Shown: positions 33,608 to 47,550 of the stretch, in pieces
How the letters are laid out: every line of letters begins with the position of its first letter
How positions within the stretch are numbered: position 1 is the stretch's first letter
From: Balamuthia mandrillaris
Lineage: Eukaryota > Discosea > Longamoebia > Balamuthiidae
Direction of reading: 5' to 3'
Length of the DNA: 64,000 nucleotides
Assembly: GCA_031835245.1 (NCBI GenBank)
Contig: JAVKOQ010000262.1
Coordinates: 1-64,000 of the forward strand
Position numbers and translations under genes: made by a program
The notes under the pieces: model-generated
The model's database searches: none
Seen by the model: only the letters and a program-made list of their open reading frames with translations
Told to the model about the DNA's origin: nothing

Positions 33608-36009
33608 ATGCATAACACTGGCCGTCAGTTAACGTTTTTTTTCGCGGTTGTTGCTGTTTTCGCCGCATGTGCCATTGCGCCGGTTGAAGGGCAGCCAGGC
33701 ACCTGCGAGCCCTGGCGAGGGGAACCCAAAGTCTGTAACCAGTTCCCACAATGGACAGGTTGGTGTTTTTAAGCAGTCTTCCTTTTCGTTCGCACAGCTT
33801 GTAACCTAGTTACCTTCCAGAGGAGACCTACGTGTATGTGCCCGTAACAACGACTCTGGACGCGCTAAGTAACCAAGCGGAGCATATCGTGAGCGGCATT
33901 GGGTTGATTCATAACAATGACACCAGCATTGACGGCATTTGTAACTTGTATTTTTTGCGAATGTTGTGTCTCACCTACTTCCGTCCTTGCCTCACCGTTC
34001 CTGTTGCTGACTCAAGTACGCTTTCCTTTTTTATCGCTTCCTGTCTATTAAGTCTTTTGTTTTGTTTTATTTTTTGCTCTTCATTACTTAACAAGCATTT
34101 TTGTTTGTACCTTTTTTTTTTTTTAAACGTGGTCTTCGTACAGACGATACAGTAATGATACCAGAGCCAATGCAACCATGCCTCTCTATATGTGAAGATT
34201 ACAGTACGTTGTTCAGGAGTAGTCCTTTTTTGCTTCGCCCACACTGTCGTTCTGACCTCTGTTTGGACTTTGATGCCAGCTTTGACGTGCAGGAACAACT
34301 CGGAAAGTCGAGGATACCCCTTCGGCTCTGCTCTCTACTTCCCTGAGAACTTCACCACCCCGTTGAGTTGCCAAGAGATGGAGAATGGGGCTCCCTTCTG
34401 GCAGACGGAGCTGTTCAACGTGTCCACTGCTGCTTTTCCCGACCAAACTTGGACCGTCCAATGCAACAACCTCAACGACTCCAGAACTTCTCTTTACTGC
34501 GATGAGCCGCTTGCAACTTCGGGCAATAACCAGTGCAGTTACAAGTGTCCCTTGCCGTCGTACACGGAATCGCAATATGATTCAGCTGAAGTCATGCAGT
34601 TGGTCCTTGGTTGGTTCTCATGGGTTTGTCCTCCCTGTTTCCCATTGGCCACGAATGCGATGACCTCTCATCTCACTATGATTTCTTACGTTGAAACAAT
34701 GCAAAGGTCGGCAGCCTGGTGTTGATCCTGTCCTACGCATTGCACCCCACGCTGAGGAGATTCCCCTCCAACCTCATCATGATGTGTGCCTTGGCCGCCC
34801 ACTTTGCCTCCATCGCCATGATCATCCCCACCTTCTCTGGCTATGAGAATCTGTGGTGTGGCTTGGATGGTACTTACCTTCGTCCTCATGTGGAAGCCGC
34901 TGCTGGTTTGCGTGTTTATTTCGACATTGAGGGCCTTTCCGTGGAATCGAGCTTGTGCACCTTCCAAGGATGGTTGTTGCAGAGCGGATTCTTGTCGAGC
35001 ACCATGTGGTGGGGCATTGTTTCCCTCAACATGTTCCTCTCCGTTTGTATTCCCCTTCTCTCTCTCTCTCTCCATTCCTCTCTTACTAAAGGCTTCCCAA
35101 ATGCTTTCATGGACGCACAAACAACAGGTTTTCTTTGGAAAGAAGTTGCCAGAAGACAACCTGTGGTGGAGGGTGGGAGTGCAAGTGGCGCTGCACTTCT
35201 GCGGGTGGGGAGTACCTGCCTTGCTGATGTTGGTGCCAGCCGCGGCCGGCAAGATCGTCTTCGCTCCCGGTGCCTTCTTGTACGTTACTTGCTGCTCCCT
35301 TCCTTGTTGAAGCTCACCTCGTTTTATCGTTTGTGACAACAGTTGCAGCGTTGGCAGTATGGATGATGGCGTGTGGCTGGTGGTCTTCTGGGCTCTCCCT
35401 GTAGGCATCACTCTGTTGGTCGGCGTAGTCTGCTTCGTGGCTTCTTTGGTTCGCCTCCTCTCTTTCATCCATGGGATGAGGGAGTTCAAGAAAACCGCCA
35501 TAACCTACCTTCGCATCATCTTGTTCATAAGGTATTTCTTTCTCCTTCACTTCTTTGTCAAGCACGTCTTTCTAAACACAATACGTCTCAGCATATTCTT
35601 GTGCCTGTACATCTTCATCTTTGCATACACTCTCCGCGTGGAGACGGACAAAGAGGACATCGAAGAGGGCTACGGCGATTACTTCCGCTGCCTCCTCAAC
35701 TCGGAAACAGCACCATACTGCGAGCTCTCCGAGTCGGTGCACAATTACTCCCTGGCCATGCTGAAGAGCTTCGCGTACTCCTCCTTGGGTCTGCTGCTCT
35801 TCCTCAACTTTTGTTTGAGCCAAGGCATCCTCCGTTTCTGGTGGAGGTTCTTCAGCAATGTGGCCAGGGGCAACTTCAAGAGTGCCATCACCAGCGAGCG
35901 CTCCACCTCCCGAACGAAGAAGAACACCAAGAAGGGCAAGGGTTCCAAGCAGGACCACATGACCATGAGCGTCACCTTGAGCGAGGCTGCTGAGGAGGAG
36001 GGATTGTAA
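33608..36009 (+). CDS. Frizzled/Smoothened-like 7TM receptor E
   Basis: Plus strand, eight exons (near 33608-33759, 33821-34016, 34142-34202, 34283-34624, 34708-35042, 35128-35280, 35342-35531, 35592-36009). Start MHNTGRQL is followed by a signal peptide ending PVEG. Then come GTCEPWRGEPKVCNQFPQW and CRD cysteines in ICNLYFLRMLCLTYFRPC and PMQPCLSICEDY. The seven-span core holds CGWGVPALLMLVPAAAGK and IFLCLYIFIFAYTLRVETD. The tail KGSKQDHMTMSVT ends AAEEEGL. It is the first plus-strand member of the array. It likely signals through a G-protein or Dishevelled-independent route, but that is inference. Confidence 0.92.
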
Positions 36010-37104
36010 GAACACAAGAGGGCTCTCCTGTTTCTTGCGGTTTTGTTTTGTTTTTTTCCTGTAGAGAGAGAGGAGACGCTCTTCTGCATTTTGTTGTACC
36101 TCGCTTGGTTTCGTCCCACTTCCCTTCGACAACAGAACGAACAAAAGCGGAACAAAGAAACCTGTATGATATGAGCTCTGCCAAGGAAGGGAACCGATGC
36201 TGACAGAGAGAGAGAGAAAGAGAAGCAGAGGGCTGTGGCGAAGCGGAGTGATGCGTGCCAGAACGCAAACCGATCGACGGGAACAACAACCTGTCGACCG
36301 TCCCGTCCCACCCGAGCGAAGAGGAGAGGGAGTGTTTGACAGATTGCGGTTTGCACCAACAACGCAGCAACGACCGGCTGCGTACGCGCCAAGACGGTAC
36401 GTCCTTCTTGAGCTTCGTTTAGTCTCATATATTTTTGTTTTATTATTTTTAAAAATAGTGTATCTCTATGGTGGTGGTACCATTGAGATCCTTCGCGACC
36501 CCACCACCAAAAAAAAGAAGGATGGAGCAACAGCCCGATCGACCAACGATGTCGTCTGTTCCCCACCACCTAAAGTGTTGTTGCACCGTAGGATGAATTC
36601 ATTATTAACGGCTATCAGGCCGAAGTTCCCCCGTTTGTTTGTTTATGTTCGGTCAACAACCGTTTGCGCGCGGTTCCGTTTCGTTCTTCTTGGCTTGTTG
36701 TATATGTCCTGCATGGAGCGTGGGTGTCTGTTTTTTTTTTTTTTTAACAACCAGTTTGTTGAGAGTCATCCCTTTGCAACATCCGTTCGCCCAGCCCGCC
36801 CTAGAGCGGGCTCACAACAACAACAACATCATCAACAAAATAACAAAAACAAGTTGGTCGGCACTGGCACCAAGGGTCAACAACAACAAAAGGGTGATGC
36901 ATCGGGTTGTAGATGAACGAATTAATTAACTCAATGGAGCGAGTCAACCGCGTGTAACCGTTTTTTCAACGAAAGTCTCATCTCATCCCTACGCTAAGCC
37001 CCGAGAGAGCTTTGCTTTTTGGTGGTGCCCATGGGGTTGCATCGCTTTCTTATTTTTTATTTTATTTTGTTGTTGTGTGTTTGTTTTTTTTTAAAGCTTT
37101 TGTT

Positions 37105-37137
<33 letters not shown>

Positions 37138-37187
37138 TGCACATATTTATCAGAACTTGGGTTTGAAACGTGTCGGTTGTTGGAGGG
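36010..37187. other. Intergenic between receptors E and F
   Basis: A 1.2-kb gap with long but featureless open frames on both strands (for example 36197-36916). Their composition is Arg-rich then Gln/Asn-rich and they show no domain, so they are not called. A (CA)n tract at 37105-37136 lies just before copy F. Confidence 0.5.
37105..37136 (+). repeat. (CA)n microsatellite upstream of receptor F
   Basis: An uninterrupted ACAC run 50 bases before the first ATG of copy F. Confidence 0.95.
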
Positions 37188-39624
37188 ATGCACCACAAAA
37201 GACAAATGCCATCAGCCAGCCCTGCCTCTCTTTTCTTGGCATTGTCCATCGTCACATGGTGCCTGGTTTGCGTGGGCTCCGTGCAGGGCCAGCCTGGCAC
37301 ATGCGTGCCGTGGCCCGGAGAACCTCAGGCTTGCAACCAATTCCCTCAATGGAATGGTTGAGTTTGCTCTCTCTTTTTTTTTAAATAACATTATTTTTGG
37401 TGAGGTGTCTCTCATTAACTTTTCTCTTTTCCACAAAAACAATACCGACTTTCAGACGAAACGTATGTTTACGTCCCGGAGACGACGACCCTGGACGCCT
37501 TGAGTAACACTGCGCAGCACATCATTCTTGGCATTGGGTTGATTCATGAGAACGACACCAGCATTGACGGCATTTGTAACTTGTATTTTATTCGAATGTT
37601 GTGTCTCACCTACTTCCGTCCTTGCCTCACTGTCCCCACCGAAGACGCGCGTACGCTTCCTCTCTACATTCTTGTTTTTCTCCTCCTGTTCTTCACCTTC
37701 ATTCAGCTTCTGCTTCTTGGAGTCTAATCCCATTTCAGTCGAAACAGATGAGACAATAATGATACCAGAGCCAATGCAACCATGCCGTGATGTCTGCGAA
37801 GATTACAGTACGTTGCTCATTTTTGCTTCTGCCCAAAGCATCGTTCTGACCTCTGTTTGGACTTTGATGCCAGCTTTGACGTGCAGGAACAACTCGGAAA
37901 GTCGAGGATACCCCTTCGGCTCTGCTCTCTACTTCCCCGAGAACTTCACCACCCCGTTGAGTTGCCAAGAGATGGAGAATGGGGCACCGTTCTGGCAGAC
38001 GGAGCTGTTCAACGTGTCCACTGCTGCTTTTCCCGACCAAACTTGGACCGTCCAATGCAACTCCCTCAAAAACTCCACTAAGACTGTTCTTTACTGCGAT
38101 GAGCCGCTCGCATCCACTGGTAACAATCAATGCAGCTATAATTGTCCCTTGCCGTCCTACTCTGAATCACAGTATGATGCCGCCAAAGTCATGCAGCTGG
38201 TCCTTGGTTGGCTTTCTTGGGTTTGTCCTTCCAAAATGTCTTTCTTGTTCTTTATCTCAACCTCTTCATCTGTTCTTGTTCATATTGCAACTCCTTTTAA
38301 CTTTGAATGATGCAGGCGGGAAGTTTGGTGCTGATTCTCTCATACGCGTTGCATCCCACACTGAGAAAGTTCCCTTCCAACCTCATCATGATGTGCGCCC
38401 TGGCCGCCCACTTTGCCTCCCTCGCCATGATCCTTCCCACTGTTGCTGGCTATGAGAACGTGTGGTGCGGTGTGGATGGTGCTTTCCTTCGTCCCCATGT
38501 GGAAGCACAGGGCGGTTTGCGCGTGTACTTCGACATCGAGGGCCTTTCCGTGGAGTCGAGCTTGTGTACCTTCCAAGGGTGGTTGTTGCAGAGCGGATTC
38601 TTGTCGAGCACCATGTGGTGGGGCATTGTCTCCCTCAACATGTTCCTTTCCGTTCGTATTTCTCCCACTCATATGCTCGGATATCAGAGTTCACCACGTG
38701 CCCAAATCAACAGGTCTTCTTCGGAGCAAAACTGCCAGAAGACAATCCTTGCATGCGAATTGGAGTACAAGTAGTGCTGCATCTATGTGGATGGGGGATT
38801 CCAGCATTACTCATGTTGGTGCCTGCCGCGGCAGGCAAGATCGTCTTCGCTCCTGGTGCCTTCTTGTACGTCAGTATTTACTCTTCTCATTTTCATGATC
38901 TAACCTTTGAACGTCACAGTTGCAGCGTTGGGAGCATGGATGATGGAGTGTGGCTTGTGGTCTTCTGGGCTCTTCCTGTCGGGATCATCTTGTTGGTGGG
39001 AGTTGTCTGCTTCGTTGCTTCGTTGATTCGCCTTGTCTCCTTCATCCACGGAATGAGGGAGTACAAGAAGACCATGATCGCGTATGTTCGCATCATCGTA
39101 TTCATCAGGTACCCTTTCTTTGTTTTTTGCTTTTTCTTTTAAAGTTATTTGTTTACTATTTACATGTGATAAACAAACACAGTATATTCTTGTGCCTGTA
39201 CATCTTCATCTTTGCCTACACGCTTCGCGTGGAGACTGACAAAGAGGACATCGAGGAGGGCTACGGCGCTTATTTCCGCTGCCTCCTCAACTCCCAGACT
39301 GGCCCTTACTGCGAGCTCTCCGAGTCGGTGCACAATTACTCTCTGGCCATGCTGAAGAGCTTCGCGTACTCCTCCTTGGGTCTGCTGCTCTTCCTCAACT
39401 TTTGTTTGAGCCAGGGCATCATGAACTACTGGGCTAGGTTCTTCAGCAACGTGGCCAAGGGCAACTTCAAGAGTGCCTTCACCAGCGAGCGCACAACCTC
39501 CCGAACTCGCCCTTCTACACCAAAGAAAGGCAAAGGCTCCAAGAGCGACCACATGACCATGAGCGTCACCATGACGGCAGAATCTGGGGCTGCAGACGGT
39601 GACGAGGATGATGAGGAACTCTAA
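37188..39624 (+). CDS. Frizzled/Smoothened-like 7TM receptor F
   Basis: Plus strand, eight exons. ATG 37188 (MHHKRQM) or 37206 (MPSASPA, matching the MPST start of copy G) leads into a signal peptide ending SVQG, then GTCVPWPGEPQACNQFPQW. CRD cysteines follow the array pattern. Exon 5 is nearly identical to that of copy G over about 200 bases, while the intron before exon 4 shares a 32-base block with copy E. The tail keeps KGSKSDHMTMSVTMT, then becomes acidic (GDEDDEEL). The exon-6 palindrome lies at 38821-38836. Confidence 0.92.
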
Positions 39625-40062
39625 AACAATTTGTTACCTGGCCTTTCATGAACAGTACTAATAATCATCATTTTGTTGTTACTTTGCTCTCACCCATCGC
39701 ATGAATACGTTTGGAGGGAAGACAAGATATTGCACAGCCAGCTCAATATTGGCTATTTTGAGCATCCAAGAGCGACTATCACATGTTAGGGACGGTAGAA
39801 ATGATTAATACGTCTATCGGACCCGAACTTCTGTTAAGAGGTCAGAGCAGTCCTCCCGAGGTGCAGAACACCCAACCAGTAACCAAGCCGCTCTCCAAGT
39901 TAAAAAACTTCTTAAAAAGTAAGTCAGGAGGTTCGTTTCAATAAAGCCTGTTTGTCATGGGATGGATTTTTTTCTCTCACTCGCTCTTTTTTTTTCCACA
40001 ACAAACTACGCACATTCCACAAAAGCTGGAGAAGATACCTCTGAAACCATCCCAAACAAACT
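39625..40062. other. Intergenic between receptors F and G
   Basis: No gene or repeat recognised. Confidence 0.4.
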
Positions 40063-42440
40063 ATGCCTTCTACTTTAGCCTTCTTGGCATTTGTCATCGC
40101 CACCGTCTTCTGTGTGGAAAGCGTTCATGGGCAGTCTGGCAGTTGCGTGCCCTGGACAGGAGAATATAAAGTCTGTAACCAGTTCCCGCAATGGACAGGT
40201 TGGATTGTTGGTTTCAGAGTCCCTTCTTTTTTGGAGTCTTACAAACTCGTGAAACACATTTTTTGTACCAGACGACACCTTTGTTTATATCCCTGACACC
40301 ACCACCTATGAGGAGTCCTCTACAATGGCGGTGCATATAATGACTAGTATAGGCCTTATTCACGACAACGACACCAGCATAGACGGCAGATGTAATTTAT
40401 ATTTTTTGAGGCTGATGTGCCTCACCTACTTCCGTCCTTGTATTGTAGTTACCTTTGCTGACTCCAGTACGGGCTTTTTCTCCTCTCTCTCCTCGTTCGC
40501 TTCTCTCGCCACCATTTTTTTTCCTTTGCGTTTCTGATAGAGCTCGACGGTGCAGATGAGACGGTCCTTGTACCCGAACCAGTGCAGCCGTGCCGTTCCA
40601 TCTGTGAAGACTATTGTATGGCTTTTTTTTTTATTAAAAAAAATACCCTGTCACGTGCATTCGATCTCACGAATTTCCTTTTAATATACAGCATCGCTAT
40701 GCAGGGACAACTCCGAAAGTCGAGGATACCCCTTTGGTGCTGCCCTCTACTTTCCGCCGAACTACACCACCCCGTTGAGCTGCGAAGAAATGGAGAATGG
40801 AGCTCCCTTTTGGCAGGAGGAGGAGTACAACGTTACGGCCCCTGCATTACCGGACCAAACCATTACTTCGCAATGCAACTCCCTCAACAACTCCACCAAA
40901 ACAGTGGTCTACTGCAGAGAACCACTGGAGAACACTGGCAACAATCAGTGCAGCTACGAGTGTCCCTTGCCCTCCTACACGGAATCGCAATATGACTCGG
41001 CAAAGGCCATGCAGTTGGTGCTGGGCTGGTTTTCCTGGGTTCGTTTCGTCCTCTTTTCGTCCTCTTCCGCTTTGACTTGTTCTTCTCTGACAGAATAATG
41101 CTGCTCATATGCAGGCGGGAAGTTTGGTGCTGATTCTCTCATACGCGTTGCATCCCACGCTGAGAAAGTTCCCTTCCAACCTCATCATGATGTGCGCCCT
41201 GGCCGCCCACTTTGCCTCCCTCGCCATGATCCTTCCCACTGTTGCTGGCTATGAGAACGTGTGGTGCGGTGTGGATGGTGCTTTCCTTCGTCCTCATGTG
41301 GAAGCACAGGGCGGTTTGCATGTCTACTTCGACATCGAGAACCTTTCCGTGGAGTCCGGCTTGTGCACCTTCCAAGGGTGGTTGTTGCAGAGCGGATTCT
41401 TGTCGAGCACCATGTGGTGGGGCATTGTTTCCCTCAACATGTTTCTCTCCGTTCGTATCCCTCTTCTTTCCTCTCGTCCGTTCTTCCGTCCAACACACTT
41501 ACGTTCAATGAAAAACAGGTCTTCTTTGGGGCAAAGCTACCGGAAGACAACGCAGGGTTGAGAATAGGAGTGCAGGCATTGCTGCATCTATGCGGATGGG
41601 GGTTGCCTTCCTTGCTGATGTTGGTGCCTGCCGCGGCAGGCAAGATCGTCTTCGCTCCTGGTGCCTTCTTGTACGTTTGCTTTTGTTTGTCTTCTCTTTT
41701 TTTGATCCCCTGGCTGACTGCTAATGCAGTTGCAATGTGGGGAGCATGGATGATGGAGTGTGGATGGTAGTCTTTTGGGCTCTTCCTGTAGGGATCATTT
41801 TGTTGGTTGGCCTAGTTTGCTTCGTGGCCTCCTTGGTTCGCCTCATGTCCTTCATCCACGGAATGAAGGAGCACAGAAAGACCATTGTCGCATATGTTCG
41901 CATCATCGTCTTCATCAGGTACTTCTTCCTCTTTTCTTTCTCCTCTCTGCTGGCAGCGCATGTCTGACCTCCTCCGGTTGTCATACCAATAGCATATTCT
42001 TGTGCCTGTACATCTTCATCTTTGCCTACACCGTTCGTGTGGAGACGGACAAAGAGGACATCGAGGAGGGCTACGGCGATTACTTCCGCTGCCTCCTCAA
42101 CTCGGAAACAGCACCATACTGCGAGCTCTCCGAGTCGGTGCACAACTTCTCCCTGGCCATGCTGCGAAGCTTCGGCTACTCCGCCTTGGGCCTGCTGCTC
42201 TTCCTCAACTTTTGCCTGAGCAAGGCCATCATCCGCTTCTGGCGGAGGTTCTTCATCAACGTGGCCAGAGGCAACCTCAAGAGCGCCATCACCAGCGAGC
42301 GCTCCACCTCGGTCACCCGCCCCACCACCAAGAAGAGCAAAGGCTCCAAGGAAGACCACATGACCATGAGCGTCACCATGACGGAAACCACCGCCGTCCT
42401 GGACGACGAGGAGGACGAGGAGAACTCCTCATCCAACTGA
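40063..42440 (+). CDS. Frizzled/Smoothened-like 7TM receptor G
   Basis: Plus strand, eight exons, the last array member. Signal peptide MPSTLAFLAFVIATVFCVESVHG is followed by SGSCVPWTGEYKVCNQFPQW. CRD exon 2 has RCNLYFLRLMCLTYFRPC and exon 3 PVQPCRSICEDY. It is the most diverged in the early ectodomain (NVTAPALPDQTI), yet almost identical to F in exon 5. The tail is KGSKEDHMTMSVTMTETT followed by an acidic, Ser-rich end. The exon-6 palindrome lies at 41626-41641. The T/A-rich intron after exon 3 differs from those of E and F. Confidence 0.92.
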
Positions 42441-42960
42441 AAGAAAATACGTGCTTGCTTCTCTTTTCCTTTTTCTTTCTTTGCAGTCGATTTATTTTTT
42501 AAATCATACCGATTATTCTCGAAAAACCCTCATTTTTATGTCCCATTTTCCTTAACACGTATTCTATCGACAACATTCAAGAATTTTTTCCAAAAGAAGG
42601 AAATATCCGGAACTATTCACATTTTTTCGAGGTTTCGTTGAAATTTTCGCCTTTTTTTGAAATTTCTCCCAATCCGAAAAAAATCAGGAAAGAAAGTCAG
42701 CGAAAAAGAACAGAAAAATGAAGTGAAAAAAAAAAACTTCTCCGTCACCAACCAAAAACCAACCTTTTCCCTCCTTGTTTTCTTTTTCTTTCTGATCCAA
42801 AGAGAGAACAACCCAACTAAACCGAAAAAAAAAAATACTCTACATGCTGTTTACCGTTGTTGTTGTTGTTTTCAACCGCCACCCAACCAGTCTTCTTCTC
42901 TTTGCCAAGAACCGAGTCCCATAACAAACAATACACACACACACACAAAAAAAAAAAAAA
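42441..42960. other. Intergenic between receptor G and the PNRC-like gene
   Basis: AT-rich with several A and T homopolymers and an ACAC run at about 42932-42947. No gene recognised. Confidence 0.45.
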
Positions 42961-43544
42961 ATGGTACACCCTGTGATTGACTCTCCGTCTGGGACAACGG
43001 CAACCATGCCGAGCACAGCTAACGCTATGGTGCATCGCCAACGACCTCGCTCACGCTCGAATCCAAAGAGGTAAGGCTTCAATCCCCTTTCTTCTTTCTC
43101 TCTCATCGGCCGACTCACCCCATTTGTTCAGCATGAAGAAAGCTAGCGTTGCTGCCGACAACCCCAAGAACAACAGCTTCAACAACAAGCTGAAGAAGCC
43201 CTCCTCTCCACGAGGAAACACCTCTAAAACCCGAGCCCTCCCCACTTTCTCCCTTTCTTCGCCCTTGCCTTCACCTAATCCTTTGCCAAAGCCACAGCAG
43301 CAACCACAAGAAAAGCGGTGGGCAGGCGGGTCGTGGCAGATGTCACCCCCACCGAGCGCCTTACCCATGCCTCGTCTTCTTCTGCTCCACCCCTCTTCTC
43401 CTCCTCCTTCTCCTTATCGAAGGCCTCCACCAGGTTTTCCATCCGCCGCTTGTTGTAACGACCTCATGCAAACGGAAAAAGCGGTGGCTGGTCGGCATCC
43501 TCCTTCTCCTCCTCTTTGTCGACGACCTCTCTTCGTGGAGCTTC

Positions 43545-43549
<5 letters not shown>
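42961..43549 (+). CDS. Small basic/proline-rich protein with PNRC/EDC1-like motif
   Basis: Two exons, 42961-43070 and 43132-43549, about 175 residues with mostly disordered composition. Residues about 100-118 read WAGGSWQMSPPPSALPMP. This fits the [YW]AG-x2-[FW]-x2-[SP]-P-x-P-S-x-LP-x-P pattern of yeast Edc1/Edc2 and animal PNRC2, which bind the Dcp1 EVH1 domain and activate mRNA decapping. A weaker copy (FSLSSPLPSPNPLPKP) lies about 25 residues upstream. The N-terminal SRSNPKR patch is basic, as in RNA-binding decapping enhancers. Motif similarity is seen; the decapping role is inferred. Confidence 0.6.

Positions 43550-43575
<26 letters not shown>
43548..43575. repeat. (GA)n microsatellite after the PNRC-like stop
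   Basis: A GA run beginning at the stop codon of the PNRC-like gene, in the short convergent region before the NEK gene end. Confidence 0.9.
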
Positions 43576-43586
<11 letters not shown>

Positions 43587-43672
43587 AAGAGAGAGAAGGA
43601 GAGAAAGATACATCTTCAAACCTTTTTTTTTTTTTGAAATAGATAACGGAATGGCTGCATTCCTTTTCATCT

Positions 43673-46313
<2,641 letters not shown>

Positions 46314-46592
46314 TGTTGGACGAGCGTCAACACAACAGAGAGACAGAGAGAGAGACTCTAGCGCGCGCGTTCCCCTTTTTTCTCTCTTCGTTTTCGAGCG
46401 ACGGGAATTTATTTGTGCTTTTCTTTTTCTTTTTCTTTAAATTTTCGGCGAGATTTAAGCGAAAATTCACGCGATTGGTCTAAAATTGACCGAAGATCAG
46501 ATATCGGGGAGTTTCATCCAACCAAAAATCAAAATGATTCGATTTATATGATCTACATACAGAAAAATGGAAAATAATTATTATAATAATAT

Positions 46593-47511
46593 TCAAAGGG
46601 TGTTGCTGCTGTTGTGCTGGTTGGCTAGCTCGGTCTTTCCGACGGTCACGGGAGCGGGCAGCAAGGTTCCTCTCCGCGAGGCGGTGCTCCTTCTCCGTTG
46701 TGCCGCAGCTGTCGAAAGCGGAGGCGAAGGAAACGATAGCAGCAGCTCCTCCAGGCTCGCGTAGATCTGCTGGAATGTCGGCCGCTTGGTAGGCTCTTCC
46801 TGCCAACAGCTTTCTATGAGCTGCTCCAAAGGTTCCGGACATGAACTTGGGATCTCCAAACGTCGTCCCGACAGAATGGCGTTGGCTGCCTGCTCAGGCG
46901 TCATCCCCTCGAAGGGTTCCTTGCCGTTGGTCAGCAGCTCCCAGGCCACAACGCCAAAACTCCAAACGTCGCTCTCCTTGCTTAGGCGGCGGAGGGAAGG
47001 GTCGATAGCCTCCACGCTCATCCATTTCAAAGGCCCAAAGACAGAGCCTGGCACGAAGACCTCCTTCACTCCACCTATTGCCATTCCAAAGTCTACATGT
47101 TGTCGATGTCGTTGGAGAGGAGGATAATTAGAAGAGGAAGAGAAGGAGAGAAGCAGGAAGGAACGAAAGCAACGGATGTGAGAGAAAGCTACCAGTGAGC
47201 TTGACAGAATACTCTCTCGTTTCAGGATGCCGAGTGACCAAACAATTTCGAGCTGACAAATCCTAAATTGTTCCACTGTCATACGCCACACCTCAACAAG
47301 AAGAGCGAAAAAGAAGCACGTACGCAATGAACGATGTTTTCTTTGTGAAGGTGGGTCATTCCAGCAGCAATGCCTAATGCTAGTTCGAGTTTTGTCCTCA
47401 AAAACAGGTTGTTATTCCTCAGGAGATGAAGCAAATCTCCATCAGGAATGTACTCGCTAACTAAACACAAGTTCGGTTGACGAAGACAAACTCCTAAAAA
47501 CTGTAGAATGA

Positions 47512-47550
<39 letters not shown>

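Noticed and set aside
36197-36916. A 239-codon open frame between receptors E and F
   Set aside because: Arg-rich then Gln/Asn-rich with homopolymers, no domain, and overlapping open frames on the other strand. Composition alone explains it.
22632-42440. Calling the receptors canonical Wnt-binding Frizzleds
   Set aside because: The CRD and 7TM are Frizzled-like, but KTxxxW is missing and no Wnt gene is seen. Only the wider Frizzled/Smoothened-like family is supported.
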